From Zelonia costaricensis (lineage: Eukaryota > Euglenozoa > Kinetoplastea > Trypanosomatida > Trypanosomatidae): DNA of 64,000 bases. The stretch's first letter is position 1. Each line of letters begins with the position of its first letter. Positions 10,747 to 20,994 of this stretch are shown in pieces. The stretch spans positions 1 to 64,000 of the forward strand of contig JASAOO010003516.1 in assembly GCA_030849075.1 (NCBI GenBank). Direction: 5' to 3'. The notes below the pieces were generated by a model. That model had not been told where the DNA came from. It saw only the letters and a list, made by a program, of their open reading frames with translations, and searched no databases. The position numbers were made by a program, and so were the translations under genes.

Positions 10747-13584
10747 TTAGAAGCCGCCGTCGTCGAAGCCGCCGCCGCGGCGGTTGCCGCCGGAGGGGAC
10801 GGAGGAGCGGCCCTCACCCCACGAGCCGCCACCACCGCCGCCACGGCCACCGCCCTCGCGCGAGCCACCACCGCCGCGGCCGCCGCGACGGCCGCCACCG
10901 CCGCCGCCGCCGAAGTCGCGGGAGAGCAGGGCCTCGCCCTCGACCAGCTCCGCCTCCTGCTGGAACCACTTCGGGACCTCCTGCCCGTGCTCAGAGAAGT
11001 ACTTGTGCAGGTCCAGCGCGAGGCGGCGGTTGTTGCGGTTGTAGAAGGCCGTCGCGATACCCTTGTTGCCGGCACGCCCAGTACGACCGATGCGGTGCGT
11101 GTAGTCGTCCATCTCCTGCGGCAGGTCGAACTGCACGACGTGCGCCACATCCGGAATATCCAACCCACGCGACGCCACATCCGTCGCGACGAGAATGGGG
11201 GTCACCTTCTGCTTGAAGTCCTCCAGCGCGGCCTCGCGGTCCTGCTGCCGGCGGTCGCCATGGATCGTCGTGCTGCTGATGCCCTCCCGGTGCAGGCGGC
11301 GGTTCACGTCCTCGGCCATCTTCTTGGTCTCGACGAAGATGAGGACCATGTCGCTCGTCTCGTGGCCGTAGATGATCTGCAGCAGCCGGTCCAGCTTCTC
11401 GTTGTCCGGCACGTTCTCGATCGTCTGGGTGATGTTCTTGGTCGTCGAGCCGACACGACCGACCGTGAGGAGGTAGTACTTGCGGCGCAGGTAGCGCTTG
11501 GCGAGGTTCAGGATGCGCTGCGGGAACGTGGCGCTAAACATGAACGTCTGGCGGTCGTCGACGGTGGGCATGTCGGTGTAGCGCGACGCGACGAGCTCCT
11601 CGATCTGCTCCTCGAACCCCATCTCCAGCATGCGGTCCGCCTCATCGAGAATGAGGAATTTGATCGCCGAGAAGGAGAGGTACTCCTCGTTGAACATGTC
11701 GCGCAGCCGGCCCGGGCACGCCACGAGGATGTCCTGCTCGAAGCGCTGCGGGTAGCGGGTGCCGCCGTAGACGACGTCGTAGAAGATGTCCGTGTTGAAG
11801 GTCAGCTTGCGCACCTCGTCGAAGATCTGCACCGCCAGCTCGCGCGTCGGGGCGAGCACGAGTGCGATGGGGTAGCTCTTGCGGTTGCGCGCGGGCGAGA
11901 CGCCGTGGACGAGCATGTACTGCACCACGGGGATGAGGAAGGCGGCCGTCTTGCCGGAGCCGGTCTGCGCACACGCCATCAGATCGCTGCCGGAAAGCGC
12001 GACCGGGATGCCGTAGCGCTGCACCGGCGTCGGCTTCTTGTACCCGCACCGCTCGATGTTCGTGGCCAGCGCCGGGTCGACGAGCAGGTCGGCGAAGTCC
12101 TCCACCGGCTTCACGTCGCGCGGCACCATCTCGACCGGAATGCTGTCGTAGTTCTCCAGCGAGATGCCCGTCTGACGGTGGTGGTGCTGGAAGAGATCCA
12201 TCACCTTCGCCTCGTCGTGGCAGTTGCGGCGCAGGTGCGACGCACGAGTCACGCGGCGCACGCCAGACTGCGACACCTGCGGCGCGGCGCGCGGGGCGCT
12301 CTCCTGCACCGCTGGCTGCGCAGAGCGCGGCGCGACGACGCTGGCGGCAGTCGCCGGGGCCGGGGCAGCCTCCACAGGCGCGGGAGAGGAGGCCCAGGCG
12401 TTGTCTTCCGCGGTCGCCGCACCACCCTCGCCGCCGCCGACAGGCGCGTCGTCCTCGTTCTGGGCACTGCGGAAGTCGCGGCGACCACCGCGGCCACCAC
12501 GGCCGCGCGGGCGGTCGTAGTCGAAGTCGCGGCCGTAGCCACGACCACCACGTCCGCTGCGGCGGTAGCCGCCCTGACCGCCCTCGTAGTCCTCGCCCTC
12601 GCCCTCGCCCTCGTCGTCGTAGTTGCGCCGGCCGCCGCCGCCGCCGCCGCCGCGGCCACCACCGTAGCCGCCGCCGCCGTAGCCGTAGCCGTAGCCGCCA
12701 CCACCACGGCGGTAGCCGCCCCGGTAGCCGCCCTCCTGCTGGTCCTCGCCCTCGCCCTCGCCGTAGTCGCCCTCGTCGTCGTAATAACGACGGCCACCAC
12801 CGCCGCGACCGCCGCCGTAGCCGCGGCCGCCACCACCGCGGCGGTACCCACCACCGCCGCCGTAGCCCTCGCCGCCGCCATCGCCGCCCTCCTCCTCGTC
12901 GCGGCGCCCGCCGTAGCCGCCGCCAACGCCGCCCTCCTCCTCGGCGTCGTAGTACCGACGGCCGCCACCACCGCGCCCGCCACCGCGACCGCCGCCGTAG
13001 CCGCCCTCGTAGCCGCCACGGCCACCGCCGCGACCGCCACCACGGCCACCACGGCCGTAGCCGCGGTCGTCGTCGCGGCTCCAGCGCTCACCGCGGCCCT
13101 CCTCGCGGCCCTCGCGCTCCGGCGCCGCCGCGCCACCCGCCTCCTCCGGCGCCTTGGCGGGAGCCGGGGCGGAGGCGGGGGGTGCGGCGACGCTCACGGG
13201 GGCCGGCTTCGCCTCCTCGGCAGTGGGGTAGGCGCCGTCGTCCTCGCGCGTCTCGCGCTCCGCCCAGGCGTTGTAGGAGCCGCGGCCCCGGCCACCGCCA
13301 CGACCGCCTCCGCGGCCGCCGCGGCCGTAGCCACCGCGTCCCCCACGCTCCCCGCGCGGCTCGCCGCCGTCGTCGCCGTTGCCGCTCGCGGCCGCGCCAC
13401 CGCCGCCGCCGCCTGACGGGTCAGAGCGCCAGTTGTCCGAACGGTGGGCCCCGCCCCTGCGGCCACGTCCACCACGTGAGTATTCGGGTCGGTCGTCACG
13501 GAAGGTGTTCACATTGCCACCTTCCACGGCGCCATCTCGTTGATACTCAGTGTCGGAGGGTTTCTTGTCGCTGGTATAATCCAT
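10747..13584 (-). CDS. DED1: DED1/DDX3-family DEAD-box RNA helicase with greatly extended RGG N-terminus
   Basis: 945 residues from the ATG at 13584 (an upstream GTG-initiated extension is rejected because trypanosomatids start at ATG). It is an ATP-dependent RNA helicase of the DDX3/DED1 group, known for roles in translation initiation and mRNP remodelling (HEL67 in Leishmania). Core motifs in order: Q motif PTPVQ (about 520), Walker A AQTGSGKT (about 540), DEAD in LILDEADRM (about 647), SAT in FSATFP, the family signature VGRVGSTTKNITQ, VFVETKK-type IFVETKK, and HRIGRTGR (about 830). The C-terminus is Gly/Arg-rich. Residues of about 30-450 are a huge low-complexity region of RGG, YGGG and acidic blocks; DDX3-type helicases are usually 600-700 residues, so about 300 are extra. 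Two NAWA-containing pieces flank the repeats. It probably acts in the cytoplasm. Confidence 0.95.
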   Translation of the reverse strand: MDYTSDKKPSDTEYQRDGAVEGGNVNTFRDDRPEYSRGGRGRRGGAHRSDNWRSDPSGGGGGGAAASGNGDDGGEPRGERGGRGGYGRGGRGGGRGGGRGRGSYNAWAERETREDDGAYPTAEEAKPAPVSVAAPPASAPAPAKAPEEAGGAAAPEREGREEGRGERWSRDDDRGYGRGGRGGGRGGGRGGYEGGYGGGRGGGRGGGGRRYYDAEEEGGVGGGYGGRRDEEEGGDGGGEGYGGGGGYRRGGGGRGYGGGRGGGGRRYYDDEGDYGEGEGEDQQEGGYRGGYRRGGGGYGYGYGGGGYGGGRGGGGGGGRRNYDDEGEGEGEDYEGGQGGYRRSGRGGRGYGRDFDYDRPRGRGGRGGRRDFRSAQNEDDAPVGGGEGGAATAEDNAWASSPAPVEAAPAPATAASVVAPRSAQPAVQESAPRAAPQVSQSGVRRVTRASHLRRNCHDEAKVMDLFQHHHRQTGISLENYDSIPVEMVPRDVKPVEDFADLLVDPALATNIERCGYKKPTPVQRYGIPVALSGSDLMACAQTGSGKTAAFLIPVVQYMLVHGVSPARNRKSYPIALVLAPTRELAVQIFDEVRKLTFNTDIFYDVVYGGTRYPQRFEQDILVACPGRLRDMFNEEYLSFSAIKFLILDEADRMLEMGFEEQIEELVASRYTDMPTVDDRQTFMFSATFPQRILNLAKRYLRRKYYLLTVGRVGSTTKNITQTIENVPDNEKLDRLLQIIYGHETSDMVLIFVETKKMAEDVNRRLHREGISSTTIHGDRRQQDREAALEDFKQKVTPILVATDVASRGLDIPDVAHVVQFDLPQEMDDYTHRIGRTGRAGNKGIATAFYNRNNRRLALDLHKYFSEHGQEVPKWFQQEAELVEGEALLSRDFGGGGGGGRRGGRGGGGSREGGGRGGGGGGSWGEGRSSVPSGGNRRGGGFDDGGF
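12490..13080 (-). repeat. Coding repeat in helicase N-terminus
   Basis: A Gly/Arg/Tyr unit with an acidic tail occurs about three times: GGGGRRYYDAEEE, GGGGRRYYDDEGD and GGGGRRNYDDEGE, each followed by YGG/YRR stretches. At DNA level this is a GCC/CCG-type array and is expected to vary in length. Confidence 0.8.
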
Positions 13585-14944
13585 AAATACACTTGGGTTT
13601 GTTCTATTGAGGCGCACAACAAGGGATCAGGGGCAGGGGTTTGTTGAAGAGAGGAGTGCGTGTGTATGTGTACGTGTATGTGTATGTGTATGTGTATGTG
13701 TGTGTTCAGAGCAAGTGCAGTGATGAAAAGTGTGGTGCGAAGGGGAGGGGCGTAGGGCAGACACAAGTGAAGAATTGCGGCGAGAGGCAAGAGAGAGAGA
13801 GTGCGGTTTGACAGACTCAGTGCGTGCCACCAGTAGCAGAGAAGAAAAAAAAGACAAGTGCGGAGCACACGCGCAGATGTGGCACAGCGCTGAGCGCAGG
13901 TCCGTGCCGTCTCTGCCTGCAGCCTTGGTCATCGCGCGTGTGCAAGGGATGCTCTGTTGCAGCAGTGCACCGCGCAAAGCCAGCCCCACCCGATCCACGC
14001 GGCCCGCGCTTTCTGTGAGGCAGCAGTTGACCTCGGAGAGAGGAACGGCAGATGACTGCAGCCGTGTTGCACGTCGAAACTCTTTCTTCTTCGCGTTTTG
14101 TTCCTCTGTTTGTTTGTTTGTTTGTTTTTGGCTTGCAAGACACCTTTTCCGTTTTCTTTTTTTTTTTGCATACCTAGTAGCTTCGCGGCGCGAGACACAC
14201 CCACGGAGGGTGTCGAGAAGCGAGCGAGGCGGACGCCGGAGAAGGAGGATAGAGAGCCGAGCAGGCGCACGGATGCAACGCAGCGTGCACGGAGTCCTCC
14301 TCCCTCGCCTCATCCCCACTGTCTCGCTTCGCATCTCCACCAAACGTCCTTAGGGAGTGGGGGTAACAGTGAGTAGTGTGAGACCACAATCGGTGTGGAA
14401 GACAACAGAACAACAAAGGGGAAAGGGAACAACCAAAAGCGACCGCGATGAGGAGGAGAGTGATGAGAGAATCAAAAGGCGCGGCGAACACGACGGCACA
14501 TGAGGAAAGCAGAACCGCGACAGTACTCGAGCAAGAAGAGGAGGGGGGCCCGAGGATGAGGATGGTAATGATGGCGCGCGCAGGAGCGACGCAAATGCAC
14601 AAGCACGCACGCACAAGAAAAGAACACATGAGACCGAGCAGTGGTGAGAAGAGTCCAGGCAAGGTCGTCGTGGCTCACTTGTGTTTTTTTTTGTTCCATC
14701 GCCGCAGGCATGGCGAGGTCGAGAGCGGCGAGCAACGGCGGCGTCCACCACAAAACGAAGAGAAGAGACGCCCGAGGGTGATGAAGCGAAAACACACACA
14801 CACACAAAAGTCAGGGCAGCGATGTACTGCGCAGTGGGAAATGTGTGGCGCGGTGTGGGTTTTGTGTGTTCGCTTCGACTCAGTCAGAACGCGTCCAACG
14901 CGTTGCATATGCGTCTCTTTTCCTTTTGTTCTTCTTTTTTTCGA
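13585..14944. other. Spacer upstream of the helicase
   Basis: No gene seen. In minus sense the stretch before the helicase ATG is CA/TACACA-rich (about 13660-13705, an imperfect GTGTAT hexamer array on the plus strand) and pyrimidine-rich at 13730-13850. A trans-splice site is expected here but no single AG stands out. Confidence 0.5.
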
Positions 14945-16783
14945 TTACTGCGTGATAGCCGCGGCGTCAATATGCAGGGTGTCGAGGGTCTGCTGGAAGA
15001 CCGGCAGGTAGCGGTCCCACGTACTCACAGACGCCTCCCAGCGAATAATGAGCACCGTGGCGGCGCGCGGCAGCACGTACGTTCGGCAGCGGCGACCGTC
15101 GCGGGTCTCGTGAAACATGGCGCAGCGGATGCCGCTGATCTCCAGCAACGTTGTCGACACCGCTGCAGCCTCCCAGTTGGTGAAGTGGAAAAGCACGTTG
15201 TGCACAAACTCCTCCTCGTCGGCTGCGAGCACCTCCCACGTCTTGGGCAGCTCGACGACGTACTCGATGCTCATCTTCGGCGGCTCCTCCTCGCTCGCCT
15301 CCGGCTCCCCCGCCTCGGCCCCGTCGCCCAGCGGGTAGTAGAGCACGGTCGGCAAATCGGTCATCCAAGGCTCGTAGACGACGGAGCTGTGGGGCTGCAC
15401 CGAAAACAGCACGCCAAACTTCGGCTGCACGTAGACCATTGTCAGCACATTCGCCTGCGCGCGCGAGGACGCCGCAAGCGGCCGCGCCGTCGCTGCCGCA
15501 AGGGTGGCGCGTGCGACGGGGTTCGAGGCGTCCGTGGCCCCGGAGGCGGCCCACAGCGTCGCCGCCGCCACCTGCGGATTCGCCAGAAGCGCCGCAAACA
15601 CGTCTGCCGTCACCGGCACCTCCACAGGGCCCTCCGCTGCGAACGCAGACGGGGAAAAGACGAGCGTCAACAATTTCTCCGCCGCGTCAGCCTTCTGCGC
15701 AGCCGCTGCGCTGGTGTCCCGGGGCACACCAGGGGTGGACTGTGGCGGGCTCATCACCCGACTCCGGACCGTCCACTCGCACGGCACACAGAGCTCGAGC
15801 TCCTGGCCATCGCGCGTGCAGACGACACGGTAGTGGCCGTGGTGTGCCGCGAACGAGCAGCCCGGCATGCGGGACGACAGCGCCACGGAGTTGCCGTGCT
15901 GCGGCTTGAGTGGCACGTTCACCGTAGCCCGGGTGATGCCCTCGATGGCAGTTGCAAGCCCCAGTTCCTCGGCGGTCGCCGGGGCCGCGGAGGCGGTGCG
16001 CCGCTTGCTGCCGCCGTCCGCACTGGCCGTTGCCGAGGCGTCGGCGGGGGTGGTTGAGGTGGCAGGCGGCGGCCACGTGCCCGCAAAGCCCGTCAGCACC
16101 GCCACTGCCGCGTACGGGCCATTCAGACCAGCGAGCACGACGTACTCGTCGCCAATCAACACATGCGTGAACGTCCGCGCCGCGGAGCTCTTCATTGCTG
16201 CGGCGGCCGGCGCTGCAGCAGTGCTCGGGGCCTCGAGCGTGGCGGCCTCGGGAGCGAAGGCCGGCAACGCGCTCCACTGCCCTGGGCTCTGCGACAGGCG
16301 GTCGCGCAGGAGCGGGTGGTGCGCCATCATCTCCGCCAGGAACACCTCCTCGTCCTGCGCCGTTTCAAACGCTGCGGGGGTGCAGCCGGTGTGGCTGCAG
16401 AAGAGGAACGCGCTCGGAGGCGCGGCGGCCTCGCTGTCCGTGTCCCGCTCCGACGGCGCCGTGCTTGCCGCGCGCAGGCGCCGTGAGCTTCGCTCGATCT
16501 CGTGCATCTCGCTCGGCAGCACGAGCGGGATGGCGGCGCAGTGTGGCGGGTAGAAGACGGGCGGTGCCACGCCCCAGCCCGCCGGCAGTGCCTCTGGCCG
16601 CACGAGGACGGGCAGGAGACTCTCGCGCAGCGCCTTGTCTAGCGCCGCCTGCGTCGCGTCCATCGCCGACTGCTGGGCAAGCCGGCGGCGTTTCTGCTGG
16701 CGGTGCAGCAGCAGCGCACCGACCGTCGTGACGATCACGGCGCCGGTGATCCACGCCCTGCGACTCCCGGCCTTGGCCTCCAT
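14945..16783 (-). CDS. Conserved-type membrane-anchored protein of unknown function
   Basis: 612 residues from the ATG at 16783; a TTG five codons upstream is not a credible start. Residues 10-27 form one hydrophobic segment (AWITGAVIVTTVGALLLH) followed by a basic cluster (RQQKRRR), the pattern of an N-terminal signal anchor with the bulk of the protein on the positively charged side. The rest is soluble with Ala/Thr/Pro-rich linkers. The last about 110 residues (VYEPW to WDRYLPVFQQTLDTLHI) end in a pattern like the final helix of the PsbP/Mog1-like fold; this is a weak visual resemblance. No catalytic motif was recognised. The gene is bounded on both sides by spacers of over 1 kb. Confidence 0.75.
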   Translation of the reverse strand: MEAKAGSRRAWITGAVIVTTVGALLLHRQQKRRRLAQQSAMDATQAALDKALRESLLPVLVRPEALPAGWGVAPPVFYPPHCAAIPLVLPSEMHEIERSSRRLRAASTAPSERDTDSEAAAPPSAFLFCSHTGCTPAAFETAQDEEVFLAEMMAHHPLLRDRLSQSPGQWSALPAFAPEAATLEAPSTAAAPAAAAMKSSAARTFTHVLIGDEYVVLAGLNGPYAAVAVLTGFAGTWPPPATSTTPADASATASADGGSKRRTASAAPATAEELGLATAIEGITRATVNVPLKPQHGNSVALSSRMPGCSFAAHHGHYRVVCTRDGQELELCVPCEWTVRSRVMSPPQSTPGVPRDTSAAAAQKADAAEKLLTLVFSPSAFAAEGPVEVPVTADVFAALLANPQVAAATLWAASGATDASNPVARATLAAATARPLAASSRAQANVLTMVYVQPKFGVLFSVQPHSSVVYEPWMTDLPTVLYYPLGDGAEAGEPEASEEEPPKMSIEYVVELPKTWEVLAADEEEFVHNVLFHFTNWEAAAVSTTLLEISGIRCAMFHETRDGRRCRTYVLPRAATVLIIRWEASVSTWDRYLPVFQQTLDTLHIDAAAITQ

Positions 16784-19700
16784 TGCAACACACAAAAAAA
16801 AAAGAGTGCAGGTACGGAGCTGTTGTTTTTGTTTTGGTGTGTGTGTGTGTGTGTGTGTTTGTCTGTCTGTGTGTCACAGCCGTTGTCTTTGATGCGGCAC
16901 AAGACTCCAACAACACAAAGGGGAGGCGATGCAAAGCAAAGCACGTGAAACGGCGGTGCGTTTCAACCAGTGGATGTGACCTTCCTCTTTTCTTTTCGTT
17001 TCCCTGTCGTCACGCTCTGTGGTTCTCCAGAGGGGGGAGCGGAGGGGGGGAGGGGGCGGCCACACTCGCCAAGAAGTCGTGTGACGCAGAACGGAAACGG
17101 AGCGGGAATAAGGAGAGAGGGCGCCTCACTGGATCTTGCCGGACTGGCCAGGTTTCCTCACAGAAACACTCGCGGTGCGGAACGCGTCGGTGGGCGTGGG
17201 TGGGCCAGGCGTTGTGCCCTGCGTCGGGCAAGGCTTAGGCAACAAAAAAGTGACAGCGTGCGAGGAGCAAGCTCGTGGAGGGCAGTACTGCCACGCGGAG
17301 GGAGAGGTGGAGTACGTGGAAAGAAAGGAAGAACAACCAAAAAAGAAAAAAAAGAGAGACGCTCCGATGATACTCACGGAAGACGAAGAGAGAACGCCGA
17401 GGGGGGGGGGAAAGGATGCAGCACTAGGCCGAGGGCGAAAGTGCCACGACAAGGACGGAGAGGAGTGAGAGCACGAGCGCTGAGACAGGAAAAGGGACAC
17501 CAGCACGGCAGGTTGCCCACGCCGACCTAGCCACTTCGCGCAAGAAGGACGCAAACACGCGTTCAAAGAAAAAAAGGCCCAGAAGATGGCGAGGCGGAAC
17601 AAGGCGGCAAAACCAAGTAGAGTGCAGGGACCGGAAGATGAGTTCGGTACTCGCCGGCACGCGCAGCGTCGGGGAACAGCAAAGGAGAAACTCCTTTAAA
17701 CACAAATGTGACGGCGCTGCGAGCCAGGCGGATGAGCAGCTTTGTTCCACACCCTACGCGGCGACAGGAGGAGAAGCGGAGGTAGCTTCTGCTGGGCAGC
17801 TGGAAGCACGCGAGAATGTGTGCGTGTGTGCGAGCGAGAAAAGCGATCGCAGAGCAGGGGGTTCTCGAAGCCCGGCGCTTCGCGGGTGAGGAAGGGAGAC
17901 TGAGACGGCTGAAGGTATCACAGCGCACCCTCACGGCAGACCTGACACAGGAAATGAAACGAGGTCGGCAAGCGGGGTGAGGGCAAGGAGCTGGCGGGAG
18001 GTGGGAGGCAGACAGAAACGAGAGTAGTTGTGTGTGGTGGTGGCGGAAGGTGTGGGGGGGGGAGTTGAAATGGCGGCGCAAAGCGGTGACAAGAGGGTGG
18101 TGAGGTGGAGTGGGAGAGAGAGGCCAAGAGGCAAGGCGCCGCCAGGAAACTCGTTACCAAAGCAAGGCACACAAAGGAGGAAGGAGGGAGTAGAGCGGTA
18201 GTGAAGACAAGAGAGGGAGAGCGTTTATGGTGAGGGCACACAAGAAGAAGGTCAGGGCGCAGCGGTGGTTGTTCTTCACAGAAAAAGAGTGCACCGCAAA
18301 GGGCCTGAAAAAGATGATACGAGATGGTGCGCGTGAGTCGGTGTTTGCTTGTGTGTAGGCGGTTCTTCTTATGGTGGTGTAGCCTGAGCCACGATGTCGG
18401 CGGCCAGCGACGCAGAAAAGCAAGTCCCCCAAAAAAAGGAAATCGCTTCTGACGGGCACCGAACACTGGGGCAGTCGACTCGGAGAGGGACAGACAGACG
18501 TCGAAGAAAAACACTCGGCGGGAGCTGTGTGGGAGAACGCAGTCGGGGAAGGGGGAGCGGGGGTAGCGGGGGAGGGGGGGGGGTGGCGGAGGCTTGGCCA
18601 GAAGCACTAGGAAGTCCTGCACAGCGGCCAGCACTCGCAAGACGCCTCTGCCAACACACACAAGCACTGTCACACACACACACTGTGCAATTGAGTAGAA
18701 AACGAAGAGAAGACGCGGCCGCGACGGGGAGGTGAAGACACACAAGAGAACAAAGAAAAGAAAGTCAGGACGCGTGCGACGTCGGTGTTTGCGTGTGAGT
18801 GTTTTTGTGTGTGTTTTTTGTGTTTGTGTATGTGATGAAAGGGAAATCGTGGGCCAAGCGAGATCAGGCGAAGACAGAGACAGAGCAAGAAGGCAGACGT
18901 AAAAACGCACACAAAAATAGCAACATAGACTGGCAATACGAGGGAAAGTGCAAGAAGGTGGGTCAAGGCGCACGCGTTCGTTGCTTGGTTAAGTTGTTGG
19001 AGAAGTGGGAGGGAACAGAGAGGTTGGTGTGTAGGAAATTGGGGTGTCGAGTGGTGCGGTAGGTGTGTTCGCGACAGAATCACCACGGTACCAGGGAGGG
19101 AGCAGTGGGCGGAAAACGGGAAGCAGAGGGTTGGGTCGGATAGCAGAGGTAGGAAGCGAAAGGCGACGGCGCGAGAGCTCTGCGTTAGTTTTTCGGCACC
19201 GAGGCACGGCCCTTGTCCCTTTTTGCCTAGGAGCAGAGGGAGGGGTGGGGGTGGGGGTGAGGGGGCAAAGAGCAGCGACGCGCATGCGTGTTGACGAGCG
19301 AACAAGAAAAGCGCCTTCGTCGTGTCGCGGCGTGTCTTTGTTTGACGCTGAAAAACATGTCAAGCAGTCAACGCATGTTCGCAGCGCCTGCCCGACCTCT
19401 AAATCGCACGATAAGTGAGAGTTGAACTCCCAGTCGTCACCTCTGAGTTTGCGTGTGTGTGTGTGTGTGTCTCAGTTGTTTGTTTTTGTAATGGGGGTTC
19501 CTTTTTCCCGGAAACGGTGGTACATGCATCTTCTACGTTCGCTTCTTCTCGAGCCCATCTTGTTTTTTTTTTTGATATTCCTCTCTCCGTTCTCTTTCGC
19601 ACCGCATCGGTGCCCCGCGCATTACTAGTTTGCTGCACACGAGGTGCGGCATTGTCGTCGTTCCTGCTCGTCGCGACAGCGGCAGCAGTAGAGTGGGGAG

Positions 19701-20994
19701 GCATACATGACTCTTATGCCCCGTGCGGCCTTGACAGCTCCCAGCGCAGAGACACAGCCCACAAGCACCCAAGGCGGGGGAGGGTGGGGACACACACCAG
19801 GCGTACAAGGGCGTAAGAGGAGGCGCACAAGGTCTGCAGGGCGGTGGCGCGACGGAAATGATGGTCGAAGAGAAAAATGTGGAGTGGTATAGCGTGCCTT
19901 CACGCGCTGAAAGACAAAAACGACCGCGAACGGGAAAACGAAAAAAAAAAAAGACGTGATTGGCATCGGCTACGCGGGGCGCAGAGAAACGGCGGTGAGA
20001 GAGAAGCGAAGGCGCAGTGTGTGCAACACTGCACGTGTCGAAACAACCGAGCAAGGACAGCACACACACACACACAGACACACAGACGAACACGCAACCG
20101 CAACAGAAAGTGCGGGCGAGGAGCGGCGGCAGTGAGGACATGTGCAGCACGTCTGGGTGAACAAACACGCACACATACGCCCGAGAGAGAGAGAAAGGTG
20201 TAGGAGGGTAGCAGAGAAGGGGAGACGAAACAAAAAGGTGAAACGGCGAATCGTAGCAGACGCCGGTGAAAGAGAAGCTGTACATCAGGACGCACACACA
20301 CACACAAACGCATCCGAGCGCACCTCAACCGGTGTCCTGGGGTGAAAGTGGCGGAGGGTGGGAGGGAGGCGCGGAAACGTGTGCGACATTGACTCTCACG
20401 AACTTGCAGCAGGAGAACTCAGGATCGCACCCCCCCCTTCCTTTCTGCGACCCCTAGCAACACCCCCCCCCCCCCTTGCTCGCCCACCCCCGCTCTTCAA
20501 CACGCCGTCTCGACCGCAACAAGGTGCGTAGTCGAGGTAGACGTCACGAAGACCACGCGCCAACGTCCCACGGTGACGAGGGTCTGGCGGCAGTGAGGGC
20601 GGGAGGAAGAAAAGAGGCATCAAGTCGTGAGAAGGGGGGACGAGGGGGGGGAGGGGCGAGAAGGTCAGTGGAGGGGGGGGGACGCCATCGACGACGATGA
20701 GATTGAGCGGGGACAAGAATGCGTGCACGAATTCGCAAAGAAGGAGACGACGAAAAACAAAGAAACGCAACTCTCCCTGCAAAAGGCACGCCCGTAGAAG
20801 CAGAGGAACAAAGAGAGTCTAAGAGTTTTTTTTTGTGGTGACTCTGCTTCCGGCTGGCCCTGATTTCGAGTGCCTTTTGTTCTTCTTCTGCTTTGGGGAG
20901 AAAGGGGGGAGCGGGCAGACGCCGCCGCCGCCGCCAACGCCAGAGAAACGCGACCAGGAGGCACCACATCTCTGATGTCCTCAGGCGGCGACGC
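16784..20994. other. 4.2-kb spacer
   Basis: No gene could be supported; open frames are low-complexity (Ser/Leu/Pro on the minus strand, Arg/Gly/Lys on the plus). It includes TG repeats near 16838-16860 and 19454-19471, G runs near 17402 and 18576-18588, and an 11-C run near 20464-20474. The minus strand is strongly pyrimidine-rich over most of 17900-18700. Confidence 0.5.

Noticed and set aside
10738..13416. 892-codon plus-strand frame opposite the helicase
   Set aside because: It is the antisense shadow of the GGC-rich RGG repeat; Ala/Val monotony and no start context.
17918..18973. 351-codon minus-strand frame
   Set aside because: Ser/Leu/Pro/Phe-rich translation of pyrimidine-rich spacer without a domain or supported start.
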